Assembly: GCF_005765165.1 (NCBI RefSeq) | Contig: NZ_VCIW01000005.1 | Span: 124,001 to 188,000 of the forward strand | Direction: 5' to 3' | Source: Paenibacillus antri | Lineage (GTDB): Bacteria; Bacillota; Bacilli; Paenibacillales; YIM-B00363 | Length of the DNA: 64,000 nt | Shown here: one piece after another, positions 25,773 through 34,457 of the stretch | Layout of the letters: each line of letters starts with the position of its first letter | Position numbering within the stretch: the first letter of the stretch is position 1 | The notes under the pieces: model-generated | The model's database searches: none | What the model was told of the DNA's origin: nothing | Seen by the model: only the letters and a program-made list of their open reading frames with translations | Position numbers and translations under genes: made by a program

Positions 25773-26786
25773 ATGAAAGCGTTACTGTGGACGGCGCCGG
25801 AGCGAATCGAATGGACGGACGTTCCGATGCCGGCGCCCGCGGACGGCGAGCTCTTGATTAAAGTGCATACGGTCGGCGTCTGCGGCTCCGATCTGGAAGG
25901 ATATTTGGGCCACAACAGTTTGCGGAAGCCGCCGCTGCTCATGGGGCATGAGTTCTCGGGTACGGTCGAGCAGGTCGGAAGCGGGGGCGGCTTCGCGCCG
26001 GGACAGCGCGTCGTCGTCAATCCGCTGTCGTCGTGCGGCAGGTGCCGCCTCTGCGCGCAGGGGCTTCGCCAGCTGTGCGATCGCCGTTGCCTGATCGGAA
26101 TTCATCGGGCCGGCGCATACGCGGAGTACGTCGTCGTCCCGTCGGACAACGCGGTCGCGCTGCCGGACGGCCTGCCGTTCGAGACGGCGGCGCTGACCGA
26201 ACCGCTAGCTTGCTCGTTCCGCGCGGCGCGCCGGGCGATGGCGGGCCATGCGCTGGCCGACGTCGCCGTCGTCGGCGCCGGCGCGATCGGGCTGCTGGCC
26301 GCGTACTCGGCGCGGATCATGGGCGCGTCGGCGATCTACGTGATCGACGTGAACGAGGCGCGGCTGCGGACGGCGGAACGGCTCGGCATCGGCGTGCCGA
26401 TCGACGCGAGGGGAGACGTCGAACGCGAGGTGAAGCGGCTTCGGGGCGAGAGCGGCGTCGACGTCGTCATCGACGCCGCCGGCTTTCAGCCGACGCGGAC
26501 ACTCGCCGCGTCGCTCGTCCGTACGGGAGGCGTCATCATGAATGTCGGCCTCGGCATCGACGACACGTCGGTGCCGATCAATCGGTTCATCCGCTCCGAG
26601 GTGGACGTGAAGGGCTCGTTCTGTTACGCCGATTCGGATTTCCAAGACGCGCTCCGGCTGTTGGCCGATTCGAAAGTAAGCGAGCGCGGGTGGACCGAGC
26701 TTCGGCCGTTGTCGGCCGGGGCGGACGCGTTCCGGGAGCTCGTCTCCGGACGTTGTCCGTCGGGGAAGATTTTGCTTCAATCGTAA
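25773..26786 (+). CDS. Zinc-dependent medium-chain dehydrogenase (sorbitol/threonine dehydrogenase-like)
   Basis: The 337-residue protein carries VGVCGSDLEGYLGH, MGHEFSGTVEQVG, a structural-zinc lobe CGRCRLCAQGLRQLC, and the nucleotide-binding VVGAGAIGLLAAY followed by VIDVNEARL, where the Asp after the second strand favours NAD. Family members oxidise secondary alcohols of sugars or polyols. In this cluster it may oxidise 2-keto-3-deoxyrhamnonate or another sugar intermediate, but this is inference. GGGAGGAGG lies 13 bases before the ATG. The SDR gene follows after 22 bases. Confidence 0.86.
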   Translation: MKALLWTAPERIEWTDVPMPAPADGELLIKVHTVGVCGSDLEGYLGHNSLRKPPLLMGHEFSGTVEQVGSGGGFAPGQRVVVNPLSSCGRCRLCAQGLRQLCDRRCLIGIHRAGAYAEYVVVPSDNAVALPDGLPFETAALTEPLACSFRAARRAMAGHALADVAVVGAGAIGLLAAYSARIMGASAIYVIDVNEARLRTAERLGIGVPIDARGDVEREVKRLRGESGVDVVIDAAGFQPTRTLAASLVRTGGVIMNVGLGIDDTSVPINRFIRSEVDVKGSFCYADSDFQDALRLLADSKVSERGWTELRPLSAGADAFRELVSGRCPSGKILLQS

Positions 26787-26808
26787 GCGAAGCGAGGGGG
26801 CGGGCCGG

Positions 26809-27564
26809 ATGAAGCTTGCGGGCAAGGTCGCCGTCGTTACCGGAGGAAGCCGCGGAATCGGCGCCGGCATCTGCGAAGAGCTGGCTGCGGCGGGGGCGGC
26901 CGTCGCGGTCAATTATACGAATCAAGAGTCGGAGGCGAACGCCGTCGTCGAACGGCTGCGCGGGGCGGGCGTTCCGGCGCGGGCGTTCCGGGCCGACGTC
27001 TCGAAGAAGAACGAGGTCGACCGGATGATGGACGATGCGGCGGAAGCGTTCGGGAGGATCGACATCCTGGTGAACAACGCCGGGATCTGCCCGTTTTCCG
27101 ACTTCTTCGCGATCGACGAGGCGACGTGGCGGCGGACGATCGACGTCAATCTCGCCGGCGCGTTCTTCTGCTCTCAGGCGGCCGGTCGTCATATGCGGCG
27201 TCAAGGCGGCGGCTCCATCATTCACATCAGCACCGTGACGGCCTTCCGCGGCGGTCCGGAGCAAGTGCATTACGCGGCGAGCAAGGGCGGCCTGAACTCG
27301 TTGACGTCGTCCATGGCGGTCGCGCTCGGCCCTTACGGCATTCGGACGAACGCCATTCTGTGCGGCGGCGTCCCGACGGATATTAACCGCCGCCAGTTCG
27401 CGAACGGCGTGCCGGCGCCGAAGGCGAAGAGCCGCGGAGTGCCCGCGGGCAGAATCGGAAGCCCGGAGGATATCGGGAAGGCGGTCGTCTTTCTCGCCTC
27501 CGACGACAGCGAGTGGGTGACCGGCGCGGCGCTCGCCGTCGACGGCGGCGCGCTCGTCTTGTAA
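26809..27564 (+). CDS. Short-chain dehydrogenase, candidate L-rhamnose 1-dehydrogenase
   Basis: The 251-residue protein is a classical SDR: TGGSRGIG cofactor loop, NNAG, a catalytic Ser in HISTVT, YAASKGG (Tyr-Lys pair), and the VDGGALVL end. DVNLAGAFFCSQAA and the overall pattern are close to glucose/rhamnose 1-dehydrogenase types. Its place next to a rhamnonate dehydratase and two rhamnosidases suggests oxidation of L-rhamnose to the lactone; the substrate is inferred, not shown. The gene sits in tight order with its neighbours and shares their GC-rich codon use. Confidence 0.85.
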   Translation: MKLAGKVAVVTGGSRGIGAGICEELAAAGAAVAVNYTNQESEANAVVERLRGAGVPARAFRADVSKKNEVDRMMDDAAEAFGRIDILVNNAGICPFSDFFAIDEATWRRTIDVNLAGAFFCSQAAGRHMRRQGGGSIIHISTVTAFRGGPEQVHYAASKGGLNSLTSSMAVALGPYGIRTNAILCGGVPTDINRRQFANGVPAPKAKSRGVPAGRIGSPEDIGKAVVFLASDDSEWVTGAALAVDGGALVL

Positions 27565-27585
27565 ATCGAAACGGGAGGAACCGTC

Positions 27586-29268
27586 ATGTTGGAACGCATC
27601 GCGAAAACGAAAGATCCCAGAACGCGGTATTACGTTACGCCGACCCGCGTCTTGTGGCAAACGGAGGGCGAAGGGGTCGAGGTCCTATCGGCCGAAGCGC
27701 TGCTGGAGGAGCGCGACGGTCAGGCGACGCTCGGAGGCGGCGAAGCCTGCATCCTGAGCAATCGAGGCGGGCAAGCCGGCCTGCTGCTCGACTTCGGCAC
27801 GGAATTGCAGGGCGGCGTGCAGATCGCGCTATGGACGGCCGGCACCGGCGCGAAGACGACGAAGCTGCGCGTGCGGTTCGGCGAATCGGCGGCGGAGGCG
27901 ATGAGCGAGCGCGGCCCGTCCTCCACCGCTACGAACGACCATGCGGTCCGCGATACGATCGTCGAGGTTTCCAGCTTCCTCGGCGCGACGGACATCGGAA
28001 ATACCGGCTTCCGCTTCGTGCGCATCGACCTCTTAGACCCGGAAGAAAGCATTCGGATCAAGAGCGTGCGGGCGTTCCTGTTGATTCGAGAGCTCGAGCG
28101 GCCGGGAAGCTTCCGCTGCAGCGACCCGCTGTTGACGCGGATCTGGGAGGTCGGGGCGTACACCGTGCACTTGAATATGCAGGAATATTTATGGGACGGC
28201 GTGAAGCGGGACCGCTTGGTATGGGTCGGGGATATGCATCCGGAGACGTCGACGATCCAAGCGGTGTTCGGCAATCACGAGGTCGTGCCGCTAAGTCTTG
28301 ATTTCAGCCGCGACGAAACCCCGCTGCCCGGGTGGATGAACGGCTTCCCCAGTTATTCGATGTGGTGGATCTTGATCCACCGCGACTGGTACCGTCAATC
28401 CGGCGATATGGATTATCTGCTCGAGCAGAAGTCGTACCTGCTCGGCTTATTGGCGGCGCTGATCGGCCACGTTCGGGACGACGGCACGCACGATGCGCCG
28501 AGCGCGTTCCTGGACTGGCCGACGTCTCCCAATCGGGCGGGCGTGGAGGCGGGCGTCCACGCGCTGTTCGTCTTGGCGCTGCAGGCCGGCGCGGAGCTGT
28601 GCGGCCTGCTGGGAGCGGCGGAGGCGGAGCGCGATTGCCGGCGGGCGGAGCGAACGCTGCGGCGGCGCGTGCCGGAGCACGGCGGCAGCAAGCAGGCGGC
28701 CGCTCTCATGGCGCTCTCCGGGCTGGTCGATCCCGTCGAAGCGAACGAGCGGGTTCTGGCGGTGGACGGCCCCCGAGGCATCTCGACGTTCCTCGGGTAT
28801 TACGTGCTGAAGGCGCGCGGCGAAGCCGGCGACTTCGTCGGCGCGCTCGACGTCATCCGACGATATTGGGGCGGCATGCTCGAGCTCGGGGCGACGACGT
28901 TCTGGGAAGATTTCGACCTGTCGTGGATGGAAAACGCGTCGCGGATCGACGAGCTGCCGGTGCCCGGCAAGGTCGACGTGCACGGCAGCTACGGCGATTA
29001 TTGTTATAAAGGATACCGGCACAGCTTATGCCACGGCTGGGCGTCCGGCCCGACGGCTTGGCTGTCGGAGTACGTGCTCGGCGTCCGTATCGTCGAGCCC
29101 GGATGTCGCAAGCTTGCGATTCGGCCGCGGTTGGGGGACCTGGAATGGGCGGAGGGCAGCTTCCCGACGCCGTTCGGTCCCGTGCGCGTCGCCCACCGGC
29201 GGCGCGCGGACGGCGCGGTGGAGACGGAGATCGACGCTCCGGTCGGCGTCGAGATCGAATACGCATGA
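27586..29268 (+). CDS. Alpha-L-rhamnosidase-like protein (GH78 type, shorter form)
   Basis: This 560-residue protein has one N-terminal beta domain (LLLDFGTELQGGVQIALW), an (alpha/alpha)6 barrel beginning FRCSDPLLTRIWEVGAYTVHLNMQEYLWDGVKRDRLVWVGDMHPE, and a C-terminal beta domain with HSLCHGWASGPTAWLSEYVLGV. The KRDRLVWVGDMHPE and TTFWEDFDLSW segments carry the conserved acidic residues. It lacks the extra N-terminal sandwich present in the first gene of the operon, so the two differ in domain number and perhaps in linkage cut. Cytoplasmic. It ends the operon, with a terminator after it. Confidence 0.87.
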   Translation: MLERIAKTKDPRTRYYVTPTRVLWQTEGEGVEVLSAEALLEERDGQATLGGGEACILSNRGGQAGLLLDFGTELQGGVQIALWTAGTGAKTTKLRVRFGESAAEAMSERGPSSTATNDHAVRDTIVEVSSFLGATDIGNTGFRFVRIDLLDPEESIRIKSVRAFLLIRELERPGSFRCSDPLLTRIWEVGAYTVHLNMQEYLWDGVKRDRLVWVGDMHPETSTIQAVFGNHEVVPLSLDFSRDETPLPGWMNGFPSYSMWWILIHRDWYRQSGDMDYLLEQKSYLLGLLAALIGHVRDDGTHDAPSAFLDWPTSPNRAGVEAGVHALFVLALQAGAELCGLLGAAEAERDCRRAERTLRRRVPEHGGSKQAAALMALSGLVDPVEANERVLAVDGPRGISTFLGYYVLKARGEAGDFVGALDVIRRYWGGMLELGATTFWEDFDLSWMENASRIDELPVPGKVDVHGSYGDYCYKGYRHSLCHGWASGPTAWLSEYVLGVRIVEPGCRKLAIRPRLGDLEWAEGSFPTPFGPVRVAHRRRADGAVETEIDAPVGVEIEYA

Positions 29269-29285
29269 TCCAATAGAACTATGAT

Positions 29286-29322
29286 CGGCCTTTCGTCTGC
29301 GACGGGAGGCCGGTTCTTTTTC
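29286..29322 (+). terminator. Terminator of the rhamnose-type operon
   Basis: CGGCCT...AGGCCG with an inner CGTC/GACG stem is followed by TTCTTTTT. Confidence 0.82.
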
Positions 29323-29332
29323 CGGAGGCGCC

Positions 29333-29363
29333 TTGAAATGGGATGAACACATAAAGTATACTT
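29333..29363 (+). promoter_or_regulatory. Promoter of the regulator gene with a perfect AAGTATACTT palindrome
   Basis: TTGAAA (29333-29338), 18 bases and TATACT (29357-29362). The 10-bp palindrome AAGTATACTT (29354-29363) covers the -10 box, as expected for autorepression. Related sites occur on the promoters at 17535 and 30585. Confidence 0.6.
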
Positions 29364-29385
29364 AAGTCATGACAAGGAGCGGAGC

Positions 29386-30507
29386 GTGCTATCATTGAAA
29401 CTTGAGAAAACCCCGATGTACCAAACGATCGTCGACGATTTGAAGCGAAAGATCGCGGCGGGGGCGTTCGATCTGAACGAACCGCTGCCGACGCAGGTCG
29501 AATTCGCGAAAATATACAACACCAGCGAAATTACGACGCGCCGGGCGCTGACCGAGCTCGCGAACGAAGGGTATATTTATCGCGTGCGCGGAAGGGGGAC
29601 GTTCATTCGACTGGAATCGGACGGGAAGCCGAAGGACAAGACGATCGCGCTCGAGCGCATCTATCTCGCGCATTCCTCGATTCCGCTCGGGACGTTCAGC
29701 CACCGATTCTACGGGGATCTCGCCGCCGGCATCCAGGAGGTGTGCGAGGAACACGGCATCCGGTTTCATCTCTTGGACGTCGGTCATAAGAACGCGCTGC
29801 CCGCGAAAGACGAGAAGACGGGCTTCGTCCTGCTGCCGAACGCGAACACGAATCCGGATTTGCTGCGCCGCTGGAAGGAAGAGGTGCGCAAGCTCGTTAC
29901 CGTCCATTTCTATTATCCGCAGCTCCAAATTCCGTACGTCATCGTCGACAACTTGACGGGCGGCTTCTTGGCGACGCAGCATCTGCTGTCTCTCGGCCAT
30001 CGCCGCATCGGCATCGTGCTGACGGGGAAGTCGGCGCTCGAGATGAATCAGGAGTTCTCGCTGCGTCTGCAGGGCTATCGGCTTGCGCTGTCGCAGTATA
30101 ACGTCGACTTCGACCCGGACCTCGTCTCCGTCATCGAGATGGACGAGGAATCGGCGGAGATGGGCTACGCGGGCGCGAAGAAGCTGCTCTCGCTGCCGAA
30201 GCCGCCGACGGCGATGTTCGTCACGAGCGATTTCAAGGCGGTCGGCGCCATGCAGGCGATCAAGGACGCCGGACTTCGCATCCCGGAGGACATCAGTGTG
30301 ATCGGATACGACGATACATTGATCAGCCCTTATTTGGAGCCGAGTTTGACGACGATCAATCAGAATACGATTTCCGTCGGACGCAGAGCCGCGGAGATGT
30401 TGATTTTCGAATGGAAGCAACACGAAGAGGGGCGGCTGCTGAAGGAAGAGATCGTCCCGAAGCTGATCGTGCGCGACAGCACGACGGAGCTTGATCCATA
30501 CGCTTGA
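29386..30507 (+). CDS. GntR/LacI-type regulator (GntR winged helix + periplasmic-binding-protein fold)
   Basis: The 373-residue protein has a GntR winged helix (YQTIVDDLKRKIAAGAFDLNEPLPTQVEFA, then TTRRALTELANEGYIYRVRGRGTF) and a LacI/type 1 periplasmic-binding-like sensor (VDNLTGGFLATQHLLSLGHRRIGIVL, FVTSDFKAVGAMQAIKDAGLRIPEDISVIGYDD). This AraR-like architecture responds to a sugar. The start is GTG 29386 with AAGGAG six bases upstream. It stands between the catabolic operon and the transporter and is the likely binder of AAGTATAC/T. The effector may be rhamnose or a derivative; that is inference. Confidence 0.92.
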   Translation: MLSLKLEKTPMYQTIVDDLKRKIAAGAFDLNEPLPTQVEFAKIYNTSEITTRRALTELANEGYIYRVRGRGTFIRLESDGKPKDKTIALERIYLAHSSIPLGTFSHRFYGDLAAGIQEVCEEHGIRFHLLDVGHKNALPAKDEKTGFVLLPNANTNPDLLRRWKEEVRKLVTVHFYYPQLQIPYVIVDNLTGGFLATQHLLSLGHRRIGIVLTGKSALEMNQEFSLRLQGYRLALSQYNVDFDPDLVSVIEMDEESAEMGYAGAKKLLSLPKPPTAMFVTSDFKAVGAMQAIKDAGLRIPEDISVIGYDDTLISPYLEPSLTTINQNTISVGRRAAEMLIFEWKQHEEGRLLKEEIVPKLIVRDSTTELDPYA

Positions 30508-30574
30508 ACCCCTTAACGCCGCAAGGCGTTATTTTTTTCGACATCGTTCAACAAAGTATTCTGTTTACTTTCAG

Positions 30575-30632
30575 AATATACTTATTGATAAACAATTACT
30601 TTATGTATATAATGATGGTAATAAGTATACGT
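30575..30632 (+). promoter_or_regulatory. Promoter of the sugar ABC transporter with flanking operator-like sites
   Basis: TTGATA (30585-30590), 17 bases and TATAAT (30608-30613) form a strong sigma-A promoter. AATATACTT (30575-30583) lies just upstream and AAGTATACGT (30623-30632) near +10; both match the AAGTATACTT motif. A longer imperfect inverted repeat, AAGTATTCTG (from 30554) with CAGAATATACTT, includes the upstream site. Confidence 0.62.
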
Positions 30633-30682
30633 TTTAAATTATCGATCGGAAACGGAGGTGAACGAAACTTTCGGCGGTATTG

Positions 30683-30696
30683 TGTAAGCGCTTAGA
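30683..30696. promoter_or_regulatory. Candidate cre (CcpA) site
   Basis: TGTAAGCGCTTAGA fits the catabolite-responsive element TGWAARCGNWWWCA at 13 of 14 positions. It lies between the promoter and the binding-protein gene, where CcpA would act as a roadblock when preferred sugars are present. Confidence 0.5.
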
Positions 30697-30747
30697 TGAG
30701 CATTCATTTTCGGATGGATCCTATCGTTGAAAAGGAGAGGTCGTTAC

Positions 30748-32424
30748 ATGCGGCTAAAGAAATCAATCTCATTGCTTCTGACCCTGATGTTGTCGGGTTC
30801 GCTTCTCGCGGCCTGCACGAATTCCGGCGGCGACGCAGCCGAAGAACCGCCTGCGGAGCAGCCCGCGCAAGAAACCGAACCGAAGCCGGCGACGGAGACG
30901 CCGGCGCCGGAAGCGGAAGCGTCCGAATTGGAAGGCACGATTCGCATCTCGCTTCCGAACGCGTCCGCGGGCGTCTGGAACGCCGTCGCGCAAGGCTATA
31001 TGGCGAAGCATCCGAAGGTGAACGTCATCGTCGACAATAAACCGTTGGAAGGTTATCGGGAATGGCTGACGGCGCAATTCGCGGCCGGCACGCCGGACGT
31101 CGACTTCGTCGTCTCCAACGAGGTTGCTTCCCTTCACGAAAGCCAGAAATTCGTCGACATGTACCCGTTCTTCGAGAAGGATAATCCCTATACGGGCAAG
31201 AAGTGGAAAGAGAGTCTGGATTTAGACGCGATGGGCATCAATTATTCCGGGATCGGCGCGGACGACCACCTCTACATGTTGAACTTCGAGTCCGTCCAGA
31301 TCGTGTGGCTGTACAACAAAGAAATTTTTAACGCGGTGGGCATATCCGAAGCGCCGAAGACGTTCAACGAGCTGATCGAGGCGTTCGAGAAAATCAAGGC
31401 GGCGGGCTATACGCCGCTCGCGCTCGCCGGCAACTCCAATTCGATGTGGAGCGGCGAAGCCGGCTGGCTCGTGCGCATCTATGCGGATCAGTACATGCGG
31501 GATTCGATCAACATCGTTCGCTCGCAGCCGGACGATTACACGTATCTGCCGGAAGTGGACGACAGCTGGACGTTCGATCCGAACGATCCGTATAACGATT
31601 CCAACAGCAAGGTCACGAAGAACGATCTTCGCGTATGGAAGGCGATTCAGGACAAGGAAGGTCCGTTCATGGTAACGGGCAATCCGAAGTGGTCGGCGTT
31701 CATGGAAAACTTAAAGACGCTGTTCCAGTATACGCCGGACGGATTTTTCGGCGTCAACGCCGAGCAGGCCTACAGCTTGTTCCTGACCGGCAAGGCGGCG
31801 ACGATGATGAGCACGCCGGGTTCGTTCTGGCAGCTGCCGAAGGACTTCGCGAGCGAGGAGAAGACCGGCGCGCAAGGCGGCGTGAAGCCGTTCGAGTACG
31901 GATTCTTCAACATGCCGTCCATGGAAGGCCCCGAAGTCATGGCGCCTGCGCGGACGATCCACATTCCGATCGGCTTCTACAGCTTCGTCGCGAAGGACGC
32001 GAAGCAGACGGAGCTGGACATGGATTTCATGATGTACCTGACGAGCCCGGAAGGGTATAAGGTGTACTTGACCGCGATCCAAAACAGCGACGACGCGGCG
32101 CTCTCGGGCTCCCCGGCGCTGAAGGACATCGTGCTGCCGGACGAAATGGCGGCGGCGTTCGCCAACTTCGAGCCGATCGGCAACACGGAAGGCTTCCCGA
32201 GCGCGTCTAACTCCTTGGCGCGCGGCGTATGGGATCACCAGCCGTCGGTGCAGGACTGGGTCGGTCTCGTACAGCGATATTTCGGCGGCCAAGTGACGAC
32301 CGAGCAATACTTGAACGAATACCAAGGCATCGTCGACAAATATTTGGAGCCGGCGCTGAAGGAGAAGAAGCTCGAGCGGAGCGATCTGGAGCATCCGGAA
32401 CGCAGGCCGCCGGAGCGCAGCTAG
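30748..32424 (+). CDS. ABC transporter sugar-binding lipoprotein
   Basis: The 558-residue product has a lipoprotein signal peptide with lipobox LLAAC, a Pro/Glu-rich linker (about residues 25-60) and a type 1 extracellular solute-binding domain with VWLYNKEIFNAVGISEAPKTFNELIEAFEKIKAAGYTPLALAG. Longer than usual (about 430) because of insertions in the second lobe. It delivers an oligosaccharide to the two permeases encoded downstream. RBS AAGGAGAGG supports ATG 30748. No ATPase gene is nearby, so an MsmX-type shared ATPase is expected. Confidence 0.9.
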   Translation: MRLKKSISLLLTLMLSGSLLAACTNSGGDAAEEPPAEQPAQETEPKPATETPAPEAEASELEGTIRISLPNASAGVWNAVAQGYMAKHPKVNVIVDNKPLEGYREWLTAQFAAGTPDVDFVVSNEVASLHESQKFVDMYPFFEKDNPYTGKKWKESLDLDAMGINYSGIGADDHLYMLNFESVQIVWLYNKEIFNAVGISEAPKTFNELIEAFEKIKAAGYTPLALAGNSNSMWSGEAGWLVRIYADQYMRDSINIVRSQPDDYTYLPEVDDSWTFDPNDPYNDSNSKVTKNDLRVWKAIQDKEGPFMVTGNPKWSAFMENLKTLFQYTPDGFFGVNAEQAYSLFLTGKAATMMSTPGSFWQLPKDFASEEKTGAQGGVKPFEYGFFNMPSMEGPEVMAPARTIHIPIGFYSFVAKDAKQTELDMDFMMYLTSPEGYKVYLTAIQNSDDAALSGSPALKDIVLPDEMAAAFANFEPIGNTEGFPSASNSLARGVWDHQPSVQDWVGLVQRYFGGQVTTEQYLNEYQGIVDKYLEPALKEKKLERSDLEHPERRPPERS

Positions 32425-32510
32425 AACCGAAGTACAGACGGAGACGAACCGTGCGCGCCGGTAGGGCCGCGCGGCTAGTCTCCTAGAGAACTCGCGGAGG
32501 AGGAGTAGAG

Positions 32511-34442
32511 ATGTCGGTACGATCGGTACGCGGCAAAATCGCAGCGCTGGCGGGCTGCCTCGCGATCTGCGCTTCGTTCTTATTTACGGGAGCGGCGCAC
32601 GGGAACGGAGGATGGTCGCTGGCGGAACCGGAAAATATTACATCTTTGTCGTTATCCGAGGACGGCACGAGAATCGCGGTCGGCAGCTATGGCGCGAAAG
32701 CGTATTCCTTCCAAGCCGACGGCGCAGAGCAGTTCGCGTTCGAGACGCGCAACGTCGTGACCGGCGTGGCGCTCTTGACGGACGGCAGCCTGCTCGTCTC
32801 GTCCGACGACCGGCGTCTCTACAAACTCGACGCAGAGGGCAACCCGATTTGGGAGCTGGACGTGAAGCGGCAAGTGAAGAGCGTCGCCGCATCGAAGGAC
32901 GGCGCGGTCGCCGTCTATATCGCGCAGGGGCGGTCGACGGTGACGTTCTTCGACGTCGCCTCGGGCGAGACGGTTCATGAGGCGGACGTCGGCATTACGC
33001 CGTCGCATGTGCAGGTGTCGCCGGACGGGCGGTTCGTGGCGGTCGGCGCGCCGGACCAATACGCGTATGTGTTGGACGCGGAAGGTACGTTATTGCGCAA
33101 GGTCGGGGTTTCCGGAACGATCGAAGCGATCGGCGTCTCGAACGACGGCGCCGTCGTCGTCGGCACGTCCCGCAACGAAGCCGTCGCCTTCGACGCGGAG
33201 GGGAACCAGACGACGGTCTATCCCGTGAAGGACGTCGTCACGGACGTGGACGTGTCGGCGGACGGCGGGTACGTCGCGGCTTCGGATTTCCTGGGCAACT
33301 TCTATGTCTTCGCGGCCGACGGGAAACCGCTCTGGACGGCGCGCGTCGACGGCGCGGGCCGGCAGGTGAAGTTCAATTCGGACGCGACGATGCTGTACGC
33401 GGGGACGGGCAACGGCGCGTTGTTCGCCTACGACGTCGGGGAGATCGTCGCCTCGGCGAAGAGCGGCGCGACGATCCGGTTGTTCTCGTGGATCGCGGCC
33501 GCCGCGGCCGGCGTCGCAATGGCCGCCTTCGGGCTGCTGTGGTTGAAGCGGCGGCGGAAGCTCGGCGTCTTCATCGAGATGTGGCGGTCCAAGTATATCT
33601 ATCTCGCGCTCGCCCCGAGCTTCGCGCTTGTGTTCGCCTTTTTGTATTACCCGGCGTTTTCCGGATTGTTCCACTCCTTGTACGATTGGAATCCGGGCGG
33701 ACGGACGGTATTCGTCGGTCTGGACAACTTCGAGCGCATGGCGAACGACCCGTACGTGACGAAGGGGATCGGCAACCTGGCGCTCTTGATCGTCACGGGC
33801 ATCGTCAAGTCGCTGCTGCCTCCCTTGATCGCGGCGGAGCTCATCTACCATCTGCGGAGCAAGAAAGCTCAATACTGGTACCGCACCGCATTCGTCGCTT
33901 CCATGGTCATTCCGGCGGTCGCCGGGTTGCTCATCTGGCAAAACCTGTACGACCCGAACGTCGGTCTCATCAACAATGTGTTGGAAGCGATCGGACTGCC
34001 GGGCCACGCTTGGCTGGGCGACCCGAACACGGCGCTCTGGGCCGTCATCTTCATCGGCTTCCCGTTCATCGGCATCCTGCAGCTGCTCGTGTTTTACGCG
34101 GGATTGCTGGCGATTCCGGAGGAGCTCGTCGAGTCCGCGAAGATCGACGGCGCCAGCCTCTGGCGCATTATTCGTTCGATTCACCTGCCGCTCTTGTCCG
34201 GGCAATTCAAGCTGCTGATCATTCTGGCGCTCATCGGCATCATTCAAGATTTCGGCGGCATCTTGATCGTCACCGGCGGCGGACCGATGGATTCGACGTA
34301 CGTTCCGGCGCTCCAGATGTATTACGCCGCGACGATCTTCAACGATCTCGGGTATGCGTCCGCGCTCGGCGTCGCCATGTTCGCCGTCATTCTGGCGATC
34401 ACGATCGTTAATATGAAGCTGATCAAAACCGCGAACGATTAA
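32511..34442 (+). CDS. Sugar ABC permease fused to an N-terminal extracellular beta-propeller
   Basis: The 643-residue protein begins with a signal-like segment (about 1-31) and then about seven repeats of roughly 40 residues (35-313) with the pattern VxxVxxSxDGxxVxxGxxxxxxYxxDxxG, a WD40/PQQ-like beta-propeller. A membrane helix (about 324-345) ends in KRRRK, which fits an outside propeller and inside tail. From about 355 it is a MalF-type permease with six helices and an EAA loop (EELVESAKIDGASLWRIIRSIHLPLL, about 536-561). Permeases of this class normally have no such domain. The sequence runs without interruption through the join, so it is one gene. Confidence 0.9.
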   Translation: MSVRSVRGKIAALAGCLAICASFLFTGAAHGNGGWSLAEPENITSLSLSEDGTRIAVGSYGAKAYSFQADGAEQFAFETRNVVTGVALLTDGSLLVSSDDRRLYKLDAEGNPIWELDVKRQVKSVAASKDGAVAVYIAQGRSTVTFFDVASGETVHEADVGITPSHVQVSPDGRFVAVGAPDQYAYVLDAEGTLLRKVGVSGTIEAIGVSNDGAVVVGTSRNEAVAFDAEGNQTTVYPVKDVVTDVDVSADGGYVAASDFLGNFYVFAADGKPLWTARVDGAGRQVKFNSDATMLYAGTGNGALFAYDVGEIVASAKSGATIRLFSWIAAAAAGVAMAAFGLLWLKRRRKLGVFIEMWRSKYIYLALAPSFALVFAFLYYPAFSGLFHSLYDWNPGGRTVFVGLDNFERMANDPYVTKGIGNLALLIVTGIVKSLLPPLIAAELIYHLRSKKAQYWYRTAFVASMVIPAVAGLLIWQNLYDPNVGLINNVLEAIGLPGHAWLGDPNTALWAVIFIGFPFIGILQLLVFYAGLLAIPEELVESAKIDGASLWRIIRSIHLPLLSGQFKLLIILALIGIIQDFGGILIVTGGGPMDSTYVPALQMYYAATIFNDLGYASALGVAMFAVILAITIVNMKLIKTAND

Positions 34443-34457
34443 AGGAGGAGACCGCGC

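Noticed and set aside
32511-34442. Two separate genes for the propeller and the permease
   Set aside because: There is no stop, start or RBS at the join, and the linker has a membrane helix and positive residues that suit one continuous protein.
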